Below are positions 25,020 to 32,510 of a DNA stretch of 35,046 nucleotides, piece after piece (the first letter of the stretch is position 1; each line of letters opens with the position of its first letter). The position numbers and the translations under genes were made by a program. The stretch is from assembly GCF_901521055.1 (NCBI RefSeq), contig NZ_CABEGA010000045.1, forward strand, positions 1 through 35,046, written 5' to 3'. The DNA comes from Cellulomonas hominis (GTDB lineage Bacteria > Actinomycetota > Actinomycetes > Actinomycetales > Cellulomonadaceae). The notes under the pieces are model-generated. The model made no database searches. It saw only the letters and a list, made by a program, of their open reading frames with translations, and was not told the DNA's origin.

Positions 25020-25025
25020 ACGGTA
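25020..25025 (-). promoter_or_regulatory. -10 of the M20 peptidase gene, leaderless
   Basis: TACCGT, 7 nt before the ATG at 25012. Its -35 region (about 25043-25048) lies inside the hairpin at 25037-25068. Confidence 0.55.
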
Positions 25026-25036
25026 CCGGCAGCGCT

Positions 25037-25068
25037 CGCCCCGCCCGGACGCGTGCCCGGGCGGGGCG
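25037..25068 (-). terminator. Strong GC hairpin after the M3 peptidase gene
   Basis: A 12-bp stem built on GCCCCGCCCGG / CCGGGCGGGGC, extended by one C-G pair, with an 8-nt loop, 20 nt past the M3 stop. No T-tract. It separates the M3 transcript from the M20 gene downstream on the same strand. Confidence 0.65.
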
Positions 25069-25088
25069 GGAGCGCGACGGACGGCCCG

Positions 25089-27176
25089 TCAGGCGCCGGT
25101 CGTCGCCGCCGTCAGACCCCGACGGGCCAGCAGCGGGCCGATCTCCGGGTCGCGGCCGCGCAGGTCGCGGAACGCCGCCATCGGGTCGACCGAGCCGCCG
25201 CGGGACAGCAGCCGCGCCCGGAAGGCGTCGCCGTTCCCGCGCTGCAGTCCGCCGTTCTCCTGGAACCAGGTCACGGTGTCGGCGTCGAGCACCTCGGACC
25301 AGATGTAGGAGTAGTACCCGGCCGAGTAGCCGCCGCCGAACACGTGGTTGAAGTACGTGGTCCGGTACCGCGGCGGCACGGGCGCGAACGCGACGCCCGC
25401 GGCCTCCAGCGCGGCGGCCTCGAACGCCTCGACCTGCTCCACGTCGGTCGGCACGTCCTCGGGGGCGAGCCGGTACCAGGCCTGGTCGAGCAGCGCGGCG
25501 CCGAGGTACTCGGTGGTGGCGAACCCCTCGCCGTCCTGCCGCGACGCGAGCATCGTGTCGACCCACTGCGACGGCATCGGCTCCCCGGTCACGTGGTGCA
25601 CCGCGTAGGACCGCAGGACCGCCGGGTCCCACGCCCACATCTCGTTGACCTGCGACGGGTACTCCACGAAGTCGCGCGGCACCTCGGTGCCGGACTGCGA
25701 CGGGTACCGCACGTCCGAGAACAGCCCGTGCAGCGCGTGCCCGAACTCGTGGAACAGCGTGATGACCTCGTCCCAGGTGAGCAGCGTCGGCTGCCCGGCG
25801 GGGGGCTTCGGGATGTTGAGGTTGTTCACGACCACCGGCTGCTCGCCGAGCATCGCGGACTGGTCGACCAGGTTGTTCATCCACGCGCCGCCGCGCTTGG
25901 AGTCCCGGGTCCAGTAGTCGCCGAGGAACAGCCCGAGCCCGCTGCCGTCCGCGTCGTGGACCTCGAACACCCGGACGTCCGGGTGGTAGCCGACCAGGTC
26001 GGGGCGCTCGGTGAACGTGAGCCCGTACAGCTCGTGCGCGGCGTGGAAGACGCCCTTCGTCAGGACGGTGTCGAGCTCGAGGTAGGGCCGGAGCACGGAG
26101 TCGTCGAGCGAGCGGCGCTCCTTGCGGACCTGCTCGGCGTAGTACGCCCAGTCCCACGCCTCGAGGGTCGCGCCGGGGACGTCGCGCTGCAGCGCGGCCT
26201 CCAGGTCCGCGGCCTCGGCGCGCGCGTTGGCGACCGCCGCGGGCGCGAGCCGGGCCAGCATGTCGGCGACGGCCTCGGGCGTCTTCGCGGTGGCGTCCTC
26301 GGCGATGTACGCGGCGTGGTGCGGGTAGCCGAGCAGCCGGGCCCGCTCGGCACGCAGCCGCGCCAGGGACAGCAGGGTCGCGCGGGTGTCGTTCTCCCCG
26401 CCGCGACCGCCGCGGCGCACGGACGCGGTGTGCAGCCGCTCGCGCAGCGCCCGGTCCGTCAGCGACGCGAGCGCCGGCTGCTGCGTCGGCAGGATCAGGT
26501 CGATCAGCCACGCGCCTTCGTGCCCGCGCCGCGTGGCGGCCTCGGCCGCCGCGGCCCGCGCGTCCTCGGCGAGGCCGTCCAGCTGCGCCTCGTCGGTGAC
26601 CAGCACGGCGGAGTCGTTCGTCTCGGCGAGCAGCTGCCGGCCGAACACCGTCTCCAGCCGGGTGATCTCCGCGTTCAGCTCGCGCAGCCGGTCCTGCGCG
26701 GCGTCGTCCAGCCGCACGCCGGCGCGCACGAAGGCGGTGTGCTGGCGGTGCAGCAGCCACGCCGTGTCCGGCGCGAGCTCCAGCTCCCCGGCCTCGGCGG
26801 CCTCGCGCAGCGCCTCGACGCGCGCGAACAGCCGCCGGTCCAGGTAGAGGGCGTCCTCGTGCGCGGCGAGCAGCGGGGCGATCTCCTCCTCCAGCTCCTC
26901 CAGGCCCGGGGTGGAGTCGGACGACGACTGGTTGAAGAACGCGGTGGCCGCGCGGTGCAGCAGCCGGCCCGAGCGCTCCAGGGCCTCCAGCGTGTTCTCG
27001 ACCGTCGGCGCCTCGGTCGACGCGGCGACCGCCTCGATCTCGGCGCGGTGCTCCACCATGCCCGCGAGCAGGGCCGGGCGGTAGTGCTCCTCCCGGATCC
27101 GCGCGTAGTCGGGCAGCGCGTAGGGCAGCGTGGACGGGGTGGCGAACGGGTTGTCCGCGTCGAGGGTGGAGGTCAT
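25089..27176 (-). CDS. M3 family metallopeptidase (oligopeptidase A / dipeptidyl carboxypeptidase type)
   Basis: A 695-residue zinc oligopeptidase. The long helical N-terminal half covers the channel, and the zinc motif HEFGH (476-480, TLFHEFGHALHGLFS) is followed by a third ligand, E505 (FVEYPSQVNE). The substrate-binding tail YYSYIWSEVLDADT and FNHVFGGGYSAGYYS is intact, and the length equals that of the Dcp/PrlC group. It has no signal peptide, so it degrades peptides in the cytosol. The ATG overlaps the stop of the GNAT gene by 4 bp (ATGA), indicating translational coupling. Upstream frame extensions are the shadow of the GNAT gene. A strong hairpin follows the stop. Confidence 0.94.
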   Translation of the reverse strand: MTSTLDADNPFATPSTLPYALPDYARIREEHYRPALLAGMVEHRAEIEAVAASTEAPTVENTLEALERSGRLLHRAATAFFNQSSSDSTPGLEELEEEIAPLLAAHEDALYLDRRLFARVEALREAAEAGELELAPDTAWLLHRQHTAFVRAGVRLDDAAQDRLRELNAEITRLETVFGRQLLAETNDSAVLVTDEAQLDGLAEDARAAAAEAATRRGHEGAWLIDLILPTQQPALASLTDRALRERLHTASVRRGGRGGENDTRATLLSLARLRAERARLLGYPHHAAYIAEDATAKTPEAVADMLARLAPAAVANARAEAADLEAALQRDVPGATLEAWDWAYYAEQVRKERRSLDDSVLRPYLELDTVLTKGVFHAAHELYGLTFTERPDLVGYHPDVRVFEVHDADGSGLGLFLGDYWTRDSKRGGAWMNNLVDQSAMLGEQPVVVNNLNIPKPPAGQPTLLTWDEVITLFHEFGHALHGLFSDVRYPSQSGTEVPRDFVEYPSQVNEMWAWDPAVLRSYAVHHVTGEPMPSQWVDTMLASRQDGEGFATTEYLGAALLDQAWYRLAPEDVPTDVEQVEAFEAAALEAAGVAFAPVPPRYRTTYFNHVFGGGYSAGYYSYIWSEVLDADTVTWFQENGGLQRGNGDAFRARLLSRGGSVDPMAAFRDLRGRDPEIGPLLARRGLTAATTGA

Positions 27177-27721
27177 CGGGCCATCATCGCCGACGACGCG
27201 TGCTCGGCGCGGTGCAGCACGCCGGTCCACTCCGCGCGCGGGGCTCCCCGCTGCTCGCCGTCGCGCGGCTCGGGGTCCACGGTGAAGCCGGCGCGCTCCG
27301 CCACCCGCCGCGACGGCACGTTCCCCACGAACGCCCGCCACGTGACCCGGTCCAGGCCCAGCCGGCCGAAGCCGGCGTCGAGCACGAGCCCGACCGCGCG
27401 CGCCATGAGCCCACGACCGCGGGCGTCCGGCGCCAGCCAGTACCCGAGCTCCGCGGAGCCGTCCCCGCGGGCCGCGAGGCCGACCATGCCGACCAGGTCG
27501 CCGCCGGAGCGCACCGCCCAGTTGAACTGGGTCGCCTGGGCCCAGCCGTCGGCGACCATCCCCGCGACGAACGACTCGGCGTCCGCCCGGGAGTACGGGC
27601 TCGGGACGGTGGTCCACTCCTGGATCGCCGGGTCCTGGCACAGGGCGGTGACGCGGTCGACGTCGGACGGGCCGGGCGCGCGCAGCAGCACCACGCCGTC
27701 GGTCAGCTCGAAGGGCTCCAT
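27173..27721 (-). CDS. GNAT family N-acetyltransferase (RimJ/RimL-like)
   Basis: A 182-residue acetyltransferase of the RimJ/RimL subgroup. It shows the usual opening LTDGVVLLRAPGPSDVDRV, the AcCoA motif GYWLAPDARGRGLMARAV (R/Q-x-x-G-x-G/A), and the C-terminal motif RAFVGNVPSRRVAERAGF containing the conserved Asn and Ser. Such proteins acetylate N-terminal or small amine substrates, sometimes ribosomal proteins. ATG 27721 is the only sensible start, and no clear Shine-Dalgarno or -10 is seen. Its end overlaps the M3 peptidase start, so the two are co-expressed. It lies 68 bp after alanine dehydrogenase on the same strand. Confidence 0.88.
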   Translation of the reverse strand: MEPFELTDGVVLLRAPGPSDVDRVTALCQDPAIQEWTTVPSPYSRADAESFVAGMVADGWAQATQFNWAVRSGGDLVGMVGLAARGDGSAELGYWLAPDARGRGLMARAVGLVLDAGFGRLGLDRVTWRAFVGNVPSRRVAERAGFTVDPEPRDGEQRGAPRAEWTGVLHRAEHASSAMMAR

Positions 27722-27789
27722 CGGGACACCGTGCCATCCCCGGGGCGGCGCTGTCCGCCGGTTTCCGCGATCCCCGGCGCGGCGGCCGC

Positions 27790-28908
27790 TCAGCCGGCCA
27801 GCACCTTCGCCGCGTCGACCACCGGCAGGCCGTGGGCCGCGCCGACCCCCGCGTGGTGCAGGGCCCCGGCGTGGGTGGACAGGCCGGCAGCCAGCGCCGG
27901 GTCGGCGGCGAGCGCCTCCCGCCAGCCCCGGGAGGCGAGGGCGGTCAGGTACGGCAGCGTCGCGTTGGTCAGCGCCCGGGTGGACGTCACCGGCACGGCG
28001 CCGGGCATGTTCGCGACGCAGTAGAACACCGCCTCGTGCACCCGGAACGTCGGGTCCGCGTGCGTCGTCGCGCGGGTGGACTCGAAGCAGCCGCCCTGGT
28101 CGACGGCGACGTCCACCAGGACCGAGCCCGGGCGCATCGCAGCGACCATGTCGTCCGTGACGAGCTTGGGGGCCCGTGCCCCGGGCACCAGGACCGCCCC
28201 GACGACGAGGTCCGCGTCCGCGACGGCCTCCCGGATCGCGTACGCGGAGGACGCCAGCGTCCGCACCCGCCCGCCGAACGCGGTGTCCAGCTCGCGCAGC
28301 CGCGGGACGGACAGGTCGAGCACCGTCACGTCCGCGCGCATCCCGAGCGCGACCTCCGCGGCGTGCTGCCCGGCGACGCCGCCGCCGATCACGACGACCC
28401 GTCCCGGCGCCACGCCCGGGACGCCGCCGAGCAGACGCCCGGACCCGCCCGCGCTGCGCATCAGGTGGTACGCGCCGACCTGGGCGGCCAGCCGGCCGGC
28501 GACCTCGCTCATCGGGGCGAGCAGGGGCAGCGACCCGTCCGCCAGCTGCACGGTCTCGTAGGCGATCGACGTGACACCCGAGGCGAGCAGCGCGTCCGTC
28601 TGCGGCCGGTCGGCGGCCAGATGCAGGTAGGTGAACAGCACCAGGCCCTCGCGCAGGTACCCGTACTCGGAGGCGACGGGCTCCTTCACCTTGCAGACCA
28701 GGTCGGCCTCGCCCCACGCCTCGGCGGCCGTCGCGACCACCCGCGCCCCGGCGGCGACGTAGGCGTCGTCCGTGATGGCCGAGCCCGTGCCGGCCCCCGC
28801 CTGGACCAGCACCTCGTGGCCCGCCGCGACGAGCTGGTGCACCCCGGCGGGAGTGATCGCGACGCGGTACTCGTGGTTCTTCACCTCGGCGGGGATCCCG
28901 ACCCTCAT
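27790..28908 (-). CDS. ald: Alanine dehydrogenase
   Basis: A 372-residue enzyme that interconverts L-alanine and pyruvate plus ammonia with NAD, in the cytosol. The N-terminus MRVGIPAEVKNHEYRVAI is diagnostic. Catalytic K75 (CKVKEP), H96 (TYLHLA) and D270 (VDVAVDQGG) fall at the canonical numbers, and the NAD loop is GGGVAGQHAAE (175-185). The family motif HEAVFYCVANMPGAVPVTST is present. Length is normal. GGGAGG lies 6 nt before the ATG. It is divergent from an Lrp/AsnC regulator, the arrangement of ald and its activator AldR in mycobacteria, so induction by alanine is likely. Confidence 0.96.
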   Translation of the reverse strand: MRVGIPAEVKNHEYRVAITPAGVHQLVAAGHEVLVQAGAGTGSAITDDAYVAAGARVVATAAEAWGEADLVCKVKEPVASEYGYLREGLVLFTYLHLAADRPQTDALLASGVTSIAYETVQLADGSLPLLAPMSEVAGRLAAQVGAYHLMRSAGGSGRLLGGVPGVAPGRVVVIGGGVAGQHAAEVALGMRADVTVLDLSVPRLRELDTAFGGRVRTLASSAYAIREAVADADLVVGAVLVPGARAPKLVTDDMVAAMRPGSVLVDVAVDQGGCFESTRATTHADPTFRVHEAVFYCVANMPGAVPVTSTRALTNATLPYLTALASRGWREALAADPALAAGLSTHAGALHHAGVGAAHGLPVVDAAKVLAG

Positions 28909-28988
28909 GATGACGCCTCCCGGCTCGTGCGGTGCCCGCGGCGCCGACCGGCACCCGACACCGACCAGCGTGAACTTTGCGGTGTTTC

Positions 28989-29022
28989 CGCGGGGTATCC
29001 GCGCGTTTCGGTTCGTTACGCT
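28989..29022 (+). promoter_or_regulatory. Regulator promoter with dyad in the ald divergent gap
   Basis: -10 TACGCT (29017-29022) lies 6 nt before the regulator GTG at 29029, predicting a leaderless mRNA. Upstream sits the dyad CGCGG-GGTAT-CCGCG (28989-29003), about the size of an AsnC-type site, so autoregulation and control of ald are plausible. Confidence 0.5.
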
Positions 29023-29028
29023 GCCGCT

Positions 29029-29607
29029 GTGACCGAACTTCCTGCGACCGACGGTGCGACGTCAGTCACACCGTCGAACGATCTTCGAGCCGTGCGCGTG
29101 CCCGGTCCGCCCGCCCGGCCGCCGGGTTCGCCGGAGTCGCGCGAACCCGCGGGCGCGGTGGTGCTCGACGGCGTGGACCGGCAGCTGATCCGGCTGCTCC
29201 AGGAGGACGGGCGGATGGCGAACAACGCGCTGGCCGCGGCGGTCGGCATCGCGCCGTCGACGTGCCTGGCGCGCGTGCGGGCGCTGCGCCGCGCCGGGGT
29301 CATCCGCGGGTTCCACGCCGACGTCGACCCGCAGGCCCTCGGCCGGGGGCTGCGCGCCATGGTCGCCGTCCGGATGGCCGCGGGATCGCGCGCGTCGCTG
29401 GAGCCGTTCGCCCGGTCCGTCGCCGCGCGGCCCGAGGTGCTCGACGTGTACTTCCTGGCCGGGGCCGACGACTTCCTGCTGCACGTCGCGGTGCGGGACA
29501 CCGACGAGCTGCGCCGCTTCGTGGTCGAGCGGCTCAGCGACCGGCCGGAGGTCGCGTCGACGGAGACGAGCCTCGTGTTCGACCACCTGCGCGGCCGCGC
29601 GGGCTGA
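29029..29607 (+). CDS. Lrp/AsnC family transcriptional regulator
   Basis: A 192-residue Lrp/AsnC protein, probably regulating the divergent ald gene (AldR-like). After a disordered Pro-rich N-terminus of about 45 residues comes the HTH: LDGVDRQLIRLLQEDGRMAN, then ALAAAVGIAPSTCLARVRAL. The RAM ligand and oligomerisation domain follows, with EVLDVYFLAGADDFLLHVAV (the conserved G-x-x-D-x-x-L turn) and the ending STETSLVFDHLRG. GTG 29029 is chosen because TACGCT lies 6 nt upstream. The long N-terminal extension is unusual for the family; a later start is conceivable but has no promoter support. Confidence 0.9.
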   Translation: MTELPATDGATSVTPSNDLRAVRVPGPPARPPGSPESREPAGAVVLDGVDRQLIRLLQEDGRMANNALAAAVGIAPSTCLARVRALRRAGVIRGFHADVDPQALGRGLRAMVAVRMAAGSRASLEPFARSVAARPEVLDVYFLAGADDFLLHVAVRDTDELRRFVVERLSDRPEVASTETSLVFDHLRGRAG

Positions 29608-29643
29608 GCCCGGCGCCCCCGACGGCCCGGGCGCGCGGCCCCC

Positions 29644-30666
29644 TCAGCCCGTGAGCGCGTCCCGCACCCGCGCCCAGTCCCCGGCGCGCCGCAGCCCGGC
29701 GGCGAGCGTCGCGGGCGGACCGCCGTGGTGCCACGCCCACAGCGCCGCCTCGGTCCCGCGGGCCAGCGCCCAGCCCGCCGCGGCGGCCGGGTCGAGCCCC
29801 GCCCGCTCCGCGACCAGGAGCAGCCGCTCCCGCAGCGTGCGCACCGGGTCGGCGGACCGCCACGGGTCCCCCACCTGCTCCAGCAGCGGCCACGGGTCGT
29901 ACGCGGGGTCGCCGCGCAGGGCCTTCGGGTCGATCGCCCGCCAGCCCCCGGCCCGGTCGGCCAGCAGGTTGCCGGGGTTGCCGTCGCCGTGCAGCGTGAC
30001 CTCCCGCGCCGCGGCCGGGGCCCGGAGGACGTCGTCCGCCGCGCGCAGCAGGCCGGCGTCCAGCCGCAGCCCGGCGCGCGCCGCACGGTCCGCCCGCTCC
30101 GCCGCGAGGTCCGCCCACGACGCCGCGACCGCCGTCAGGCGCGGGAGCCGGGCGGGGGCGGGTGCCTCGTGCAGGACGCGGAGCACGTCGGCGGCCTCCG
30201 CGAGCCGGCGCACCACCGGCGTCCGCACCGCGCGCATCGGGGTGCCCGGGCGCACCCGCTCCAGCAGCAGGGCCCAGTCCGGCCCGTCGTGGTCGACCAG
30301 CCGCACCGCACCGCGCCCGTCCCAGGCCGCGAGCACCGCGGCCTCGTCGCGCGCCTCGTCGTGCGGGAACGAGATCTTCAGCACCAGGTCCGCGCCGTCC
30401 CGCGTCACGGGGGCGCACCACGAGGCGGAGCCGGACGGGAACGGTGCCCCCGCCGTCAGGTCCCAGCGGCGCAGCGCGCGCGTCACCAGGGACGGGAGCG
30501 TCGCCAGCCACGCCGCGCCCTCGGGCGTGCGGCCGGCGCCGGTCAGCAGGGCCGGGGGCACGGCGGGCTCGACGCGACCGGGCCGCCGCGCGCCGGTGCG
30601 GCGCGCCTCCGCGGGCACGGGGTCACCGGTGCGCACGATCGGCCGGGAACCGCGGGACGAGGGCAC
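29644..30666 (-). CDS. Aminoglycoside/hydroxyurea phosphotransferase family kinase (APH(6)-like)
   Basis: A 340-residue kinase of the streptomycin 6-kinase/hydroxyurea family within the protein-kinase-like fold. The Lys strand is LVLKISFPHDEARDEAAVL, the catalytic loop LHGDGNPGNLLA and the metal motif AIDPKALRGDPAYD. Members phosphorylate streptomycin or other hydroxylated compounds; chromosomal members often have unknown substrates, so resistance is not implied. The start is GTG 30666, with TAGCCT 7 nt upstream, fitting a leaderless mRNA. It is divergent from a fructosamine-kinase gene of the same superfamily, 41 bp away, and convergent with the AldR-like regulator. Confidence 0.85.
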   Translation of the reverse strand: MPSSRGSRPIVRTGDPVPAEARRTGARRPGRVEPAVPPALLTGAGRTPEGAAWLATLPSLVTRALRRWDLTAGAPFPSGSASWCAPVTRDGADLVLKISFPHDEARDEAAVLAAWDGRGAVRLVDHDGPDWALLLERVRPGTPMRAVRTPVVRRLAEAADVLRVLHEAPAPARLPRLTAVAASWADLAAERADRAARAGLRLDAGLLRAADDVLRAPAAAREVTLHGDGNPGNLLADRAGGWRAIDPKALRGDPAYDPWPLLEQVGDPWRSADPVRTLRERLLLVAERAGLDPAAAAGWALARGTEAALWAWHHGGPPATLAAGLRRAGDWARVRDALTG

Positions 30667-30673
30667 GACCGAC

Positions 30674-30679
30674 AGGCTA
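30674..30679 (-). promoter_or_regulatory. -10 of the APH(6)-like kinase gene, leaderless
   Basis: TAGCCT, 7 nt before the GTG at 30666, in the short gap to the divergent fructosamine-kinase gene. Confidence 0.55.
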
Positions 30680-30707
30680 GAGGCGACGAGCGGCGAGGAC
30701 GGCGGGG

Positions 30708-31480
30708 ATGGGCAGCACGGGCACCTACCGCAAGCAGCGCGCGGGCGCGCCGCCCGGGTTCTTCGCGTGCGAGGCGGCGGGGCTGCGGTGGCTGCGGGTC
30801 CGCGGTGGCGCGCCGGTGGTCGGGGTCCGGGGCGTGGGCGGCGACCACCTCGACCTGGACCGGCTGAGCGAGGTGGCGCCGACCCGGCGCGCCGCGAAGG
30901 ACTTCGGCCGGGGGCTCGCCGTCACGCACGGCGCGGGTGCGCCGCGGTTCGGCAGCCCGCCGGACGGGTGGAGCCGCGACGGGTTCTTCGGGCCGCTCGA
31001 GCAGCCGCTGCCGATGCCCGCGGGCGACCACGACAGCTGGGGCGCGTTCCTCGCGGAGTGCCGGGTCGAGCCCCTGGCGGCGGCGGCGCAGCGGCGGCGG
31101 GTGCTCGGCGCGGACGACGTCGCGCTCCTGCACCGCCTCGCGGACGTGCTGCGGAGCGGGGCGCTGGACGACGACGACCCGCCCGCGCGCCTGCACGGCG
31201 ACCTGTGGTCGGGGAACGTGCTGTGGACCCCGGAGGGCGCCACGCTCATCGACCGGCGGCGCACGGCGGGCACCGCGAGACGGACCTGGCGATGCTGGCG
31301 CTCTTCGGCTTCCCGCACCTGGACGACGTGCTCGCCGGTTACCAGGAGGTGCACCGGCTCCGGCGCGGCTGGCAGCACCGGGTGGCGCTGCACCAGGTGT
31401 ACCCCGTGGGCATGCACGCGGTGCTGTTCGGCGGGGGCTACGCCGCCCAGCTGCGTCGGCTCGCCGCGCCGTACGTGTGA
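30708..31480 (+). pseudogene. Fructosamine kinase family gene broken by a -1 frameshift
   Basis: The intact product would be about 257 residues: a fructosamine/ketosamine-3-kinase that phosphorylates glycated amines. In frame 1 the N-terminal lobe (GFFACEAAGLRWLRV, FGRGLAVTHGAGAPRFG) runs through LHGDLWSGNVLW to LID at codon 182, then turns to nonsense. Restoring one C in the CC at 31253-31254 gives LIDPAAHGGHRETDLAMLAL, the expected catalytic segment, and the rest (GYQEVHRLRRGWQHR ... LFGGGYAAQLRRL) then reads in frame to the stop at 31480. The break is exact and single, and it lies in a C run, so either a recent mutation or a sequencing error fits. AGGACGG lies before the ATG. Confidence 0.88.
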
Positions 31481-31497
31481 CCGGGCCCGGGAACCAC

Positions 31498-31551
31498 GAC
31501 GGCCCCGGGGGACCCGCCGGCGTGTGCCGGCCGATCGACCCCGGGGCCGTC
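31498..31551 (+). terminator. Nested hairpin after the fructosamine-kinase gene
   Basis: Perfect 13-bp arms GACGGCCCCGGGG (31498-31510) and CCCCGGGGCCGTC (31539-31551). The 28-nt loop contains a second stem, CCGGC-GTGT-GCCGG (31517-31530). It starts 17 nt after the stop and probably terminates transcription. The rest of the 326-bp gap (to 31806) holds no convincing gene. Confidence 0.65.
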
Positions 31552-31800
31552 GGGCGCCAGGTGCAGCATCCGTACGCCACCGTCCGTCGCGCCCGCTTGT
31601 CCTTCTCCCGCGCGACCTGAACCGTCCTGGCCTCGTTGAGGACCGTCGGTGACGAGCCACCCGTCCCGCGTCCGTCCACCCCTCACCAGGGGAGCGTTCT
31701 CCGCGTCCGGGACGGTCCTCCCGCGGCGGGATGCTGCACCACCGCGCGGACCGTGAGCTCGAGGCTCGCACGGTACAAGGCGGTGGGTCCAGCGGTTATT

Positions 31801-31818
31801 CCGCGGTCACATCCGCGG
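31801..31818 (-). terminator. Short hairpin at the end of the PASTA-like lipoprotein gene
   Basis: CCGCGG-TCACAT-CCGCGG: a 6-bp stem whose loop contains the gene's stop codon. Possible weak terminator. Confidence 0.35.
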
Positions 31819-32187
31819 GTCGGTGGTCATCCGCGCGGTGATCGTGACGGTGCTGCCCTCCGGGACGGTGCCCTCGGTCGGGTCCTGCGTGACGACGAGC
31901 CACTGCATCTCGTCCTCGATCGGGCGGCCCTGGCCGGTCGCGTCCGCGACCTCGACCACGAGGTGCCGGGCCTCGAGGGTGTCGCGGGCCGTCTCCAGGA
32001 GCAGGCCGGTCTGGTCGAAGATCTCGACCTCCTCGGGGGCCTGCGTGGCCGACTCGGACGCGGACGGGCTCGACGACGCGTCGTCGGACCCGCCGGAGCA
32101 GGACGTGAGCAGGGCGACCGTCGCGACGACGGCGGCCACACCGAGGGTGCGGGTGGACCGGCCGGCTCGGGCGATGGACATGTTCAT
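31807..32187 (-). CDS. Small lipoprotein with PASTA-like domain
   Basis: A 126-residue secreted lipoprotein. The signal (TLGVAAVVATVALLTSCSGG) ends in lipobox LTSC, followed by a Ser/Asp/Glu-rich linker. The remaining 75 residues resemble one PASTA domain: TGLLLETARDTLEARHLVV, then WLVVTQDPTEGTVPEGSTVTI, which carries the Q-x-P-x-x-G-x-V-x-x-G pattern. PASTA domains bind muropeptides or beta-lactam-like ligands, so a cell-wall sensing or scaffolding role is possible but unproven. GGAGGG lies 5 nt before the ATG at 32187; a second ATG two codons later is less well placed. A candidate promoter with an inverted repeat lies about 160 bp upstream, giving a long GC-rich leader. Confidence 0.8.
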   Translation of the reverse strand: MNMSIARAGRSTRTLGVAAVVATVALLTSCSGGSDDASSSPSASESATQAPEEVEIFDQTGLLLETARDTLEARHLVVEVADATGQGRPIEDEMQWLVVTQDPTEGTVPEGSTVTITARMTTDPRM

Positions 32188-32510
32188 CGAGGCCCTCCTG
32201 GGCGTGTTGCAGTGCTTCGGACGCGCCCCGCCGGGATCGCCGGGGGCCGCGGAGGGCGCGGGGACACGTTCGCGCCGAGCTGGACGAGCAGCGGGTGGTC
32301 CTGTGGTCCGGCGGCCGCCCGGGACCTGCCCGGCGGGCGACGCGCCCTCGCCGGTCACCCTACGCCTGTCGGACGACAGGTTTCCGCCGTGTTTCGCCCG
32401 TTCATGTCGTCCTGGCCTGCGGACACACCCGGTTGCGAGCCGATTCACCCGGTCGCCCCGAGGTCCGGGCACGGACGGGCGTGACCGGGATCACGGCGTG
32501 GCGCCGCTCC
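32188..32510. promoter_or_regulatory. 323-bp gap between P450 and PASTA-like lipoprotein genes
   Basis: No gene is seen here. On the minus strand it holds a candidate promoter (32357-32385) and a leader of about 160 nt for the lipoprotein. CACCCGGT repeats twice exactly 20 bp apart (32426-32433 and 32446-32453). The relatively low GC around 32380-32450 fits a regulatory stretch. Confidence 0.45.
32357..32385 (-). promoter_or_regulatory. Candidate promoter with 16-bp inverted repeat
   Basis: -10 TAGGGT (32357-32362) and -35-like GGAAAC (32380-32385), 17 nt apart. The spacer is filled by the perfect inverted repeat CCTGTCG-TC-CGACAGG (32365-32380, minus-strand reading). GGAAAC resembles ECF-sigma -35 boxes more than TTGACA. 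The repeat would suit a repressor of the lipoprotein gene. Confidence 0.45.

Noticed and set aside
24912..28160. 1082-codon plus-strand open frame opposite the M3 peptidase and GNAT genes
   Set aside because: No start signal and low-complexity composition; the opposite strand has two well-supported enzymes.
31561..31620. Possible 19-residue peptide (VQHPYATVRRARLSFSRAT)
   Set aside because: No Shine-Dalgarno and no -10 at the leaderless distance; it lies just past a terminator. It could be chance.
31481..31806. Minus-strand small frame containing YGCCTWRPT in the same gap
   Set aside because: No clear start signal, and the reading runs into the antisense of the kinase gene. I could not support a gene.
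32426..32460. GGGTGAATC stretch reminiscent of a cyclic-di-AMP riboswitch
   Set aside because: The other conserved blocks of that riboswitch are missing, and it lies upstream of the likely transcription start.
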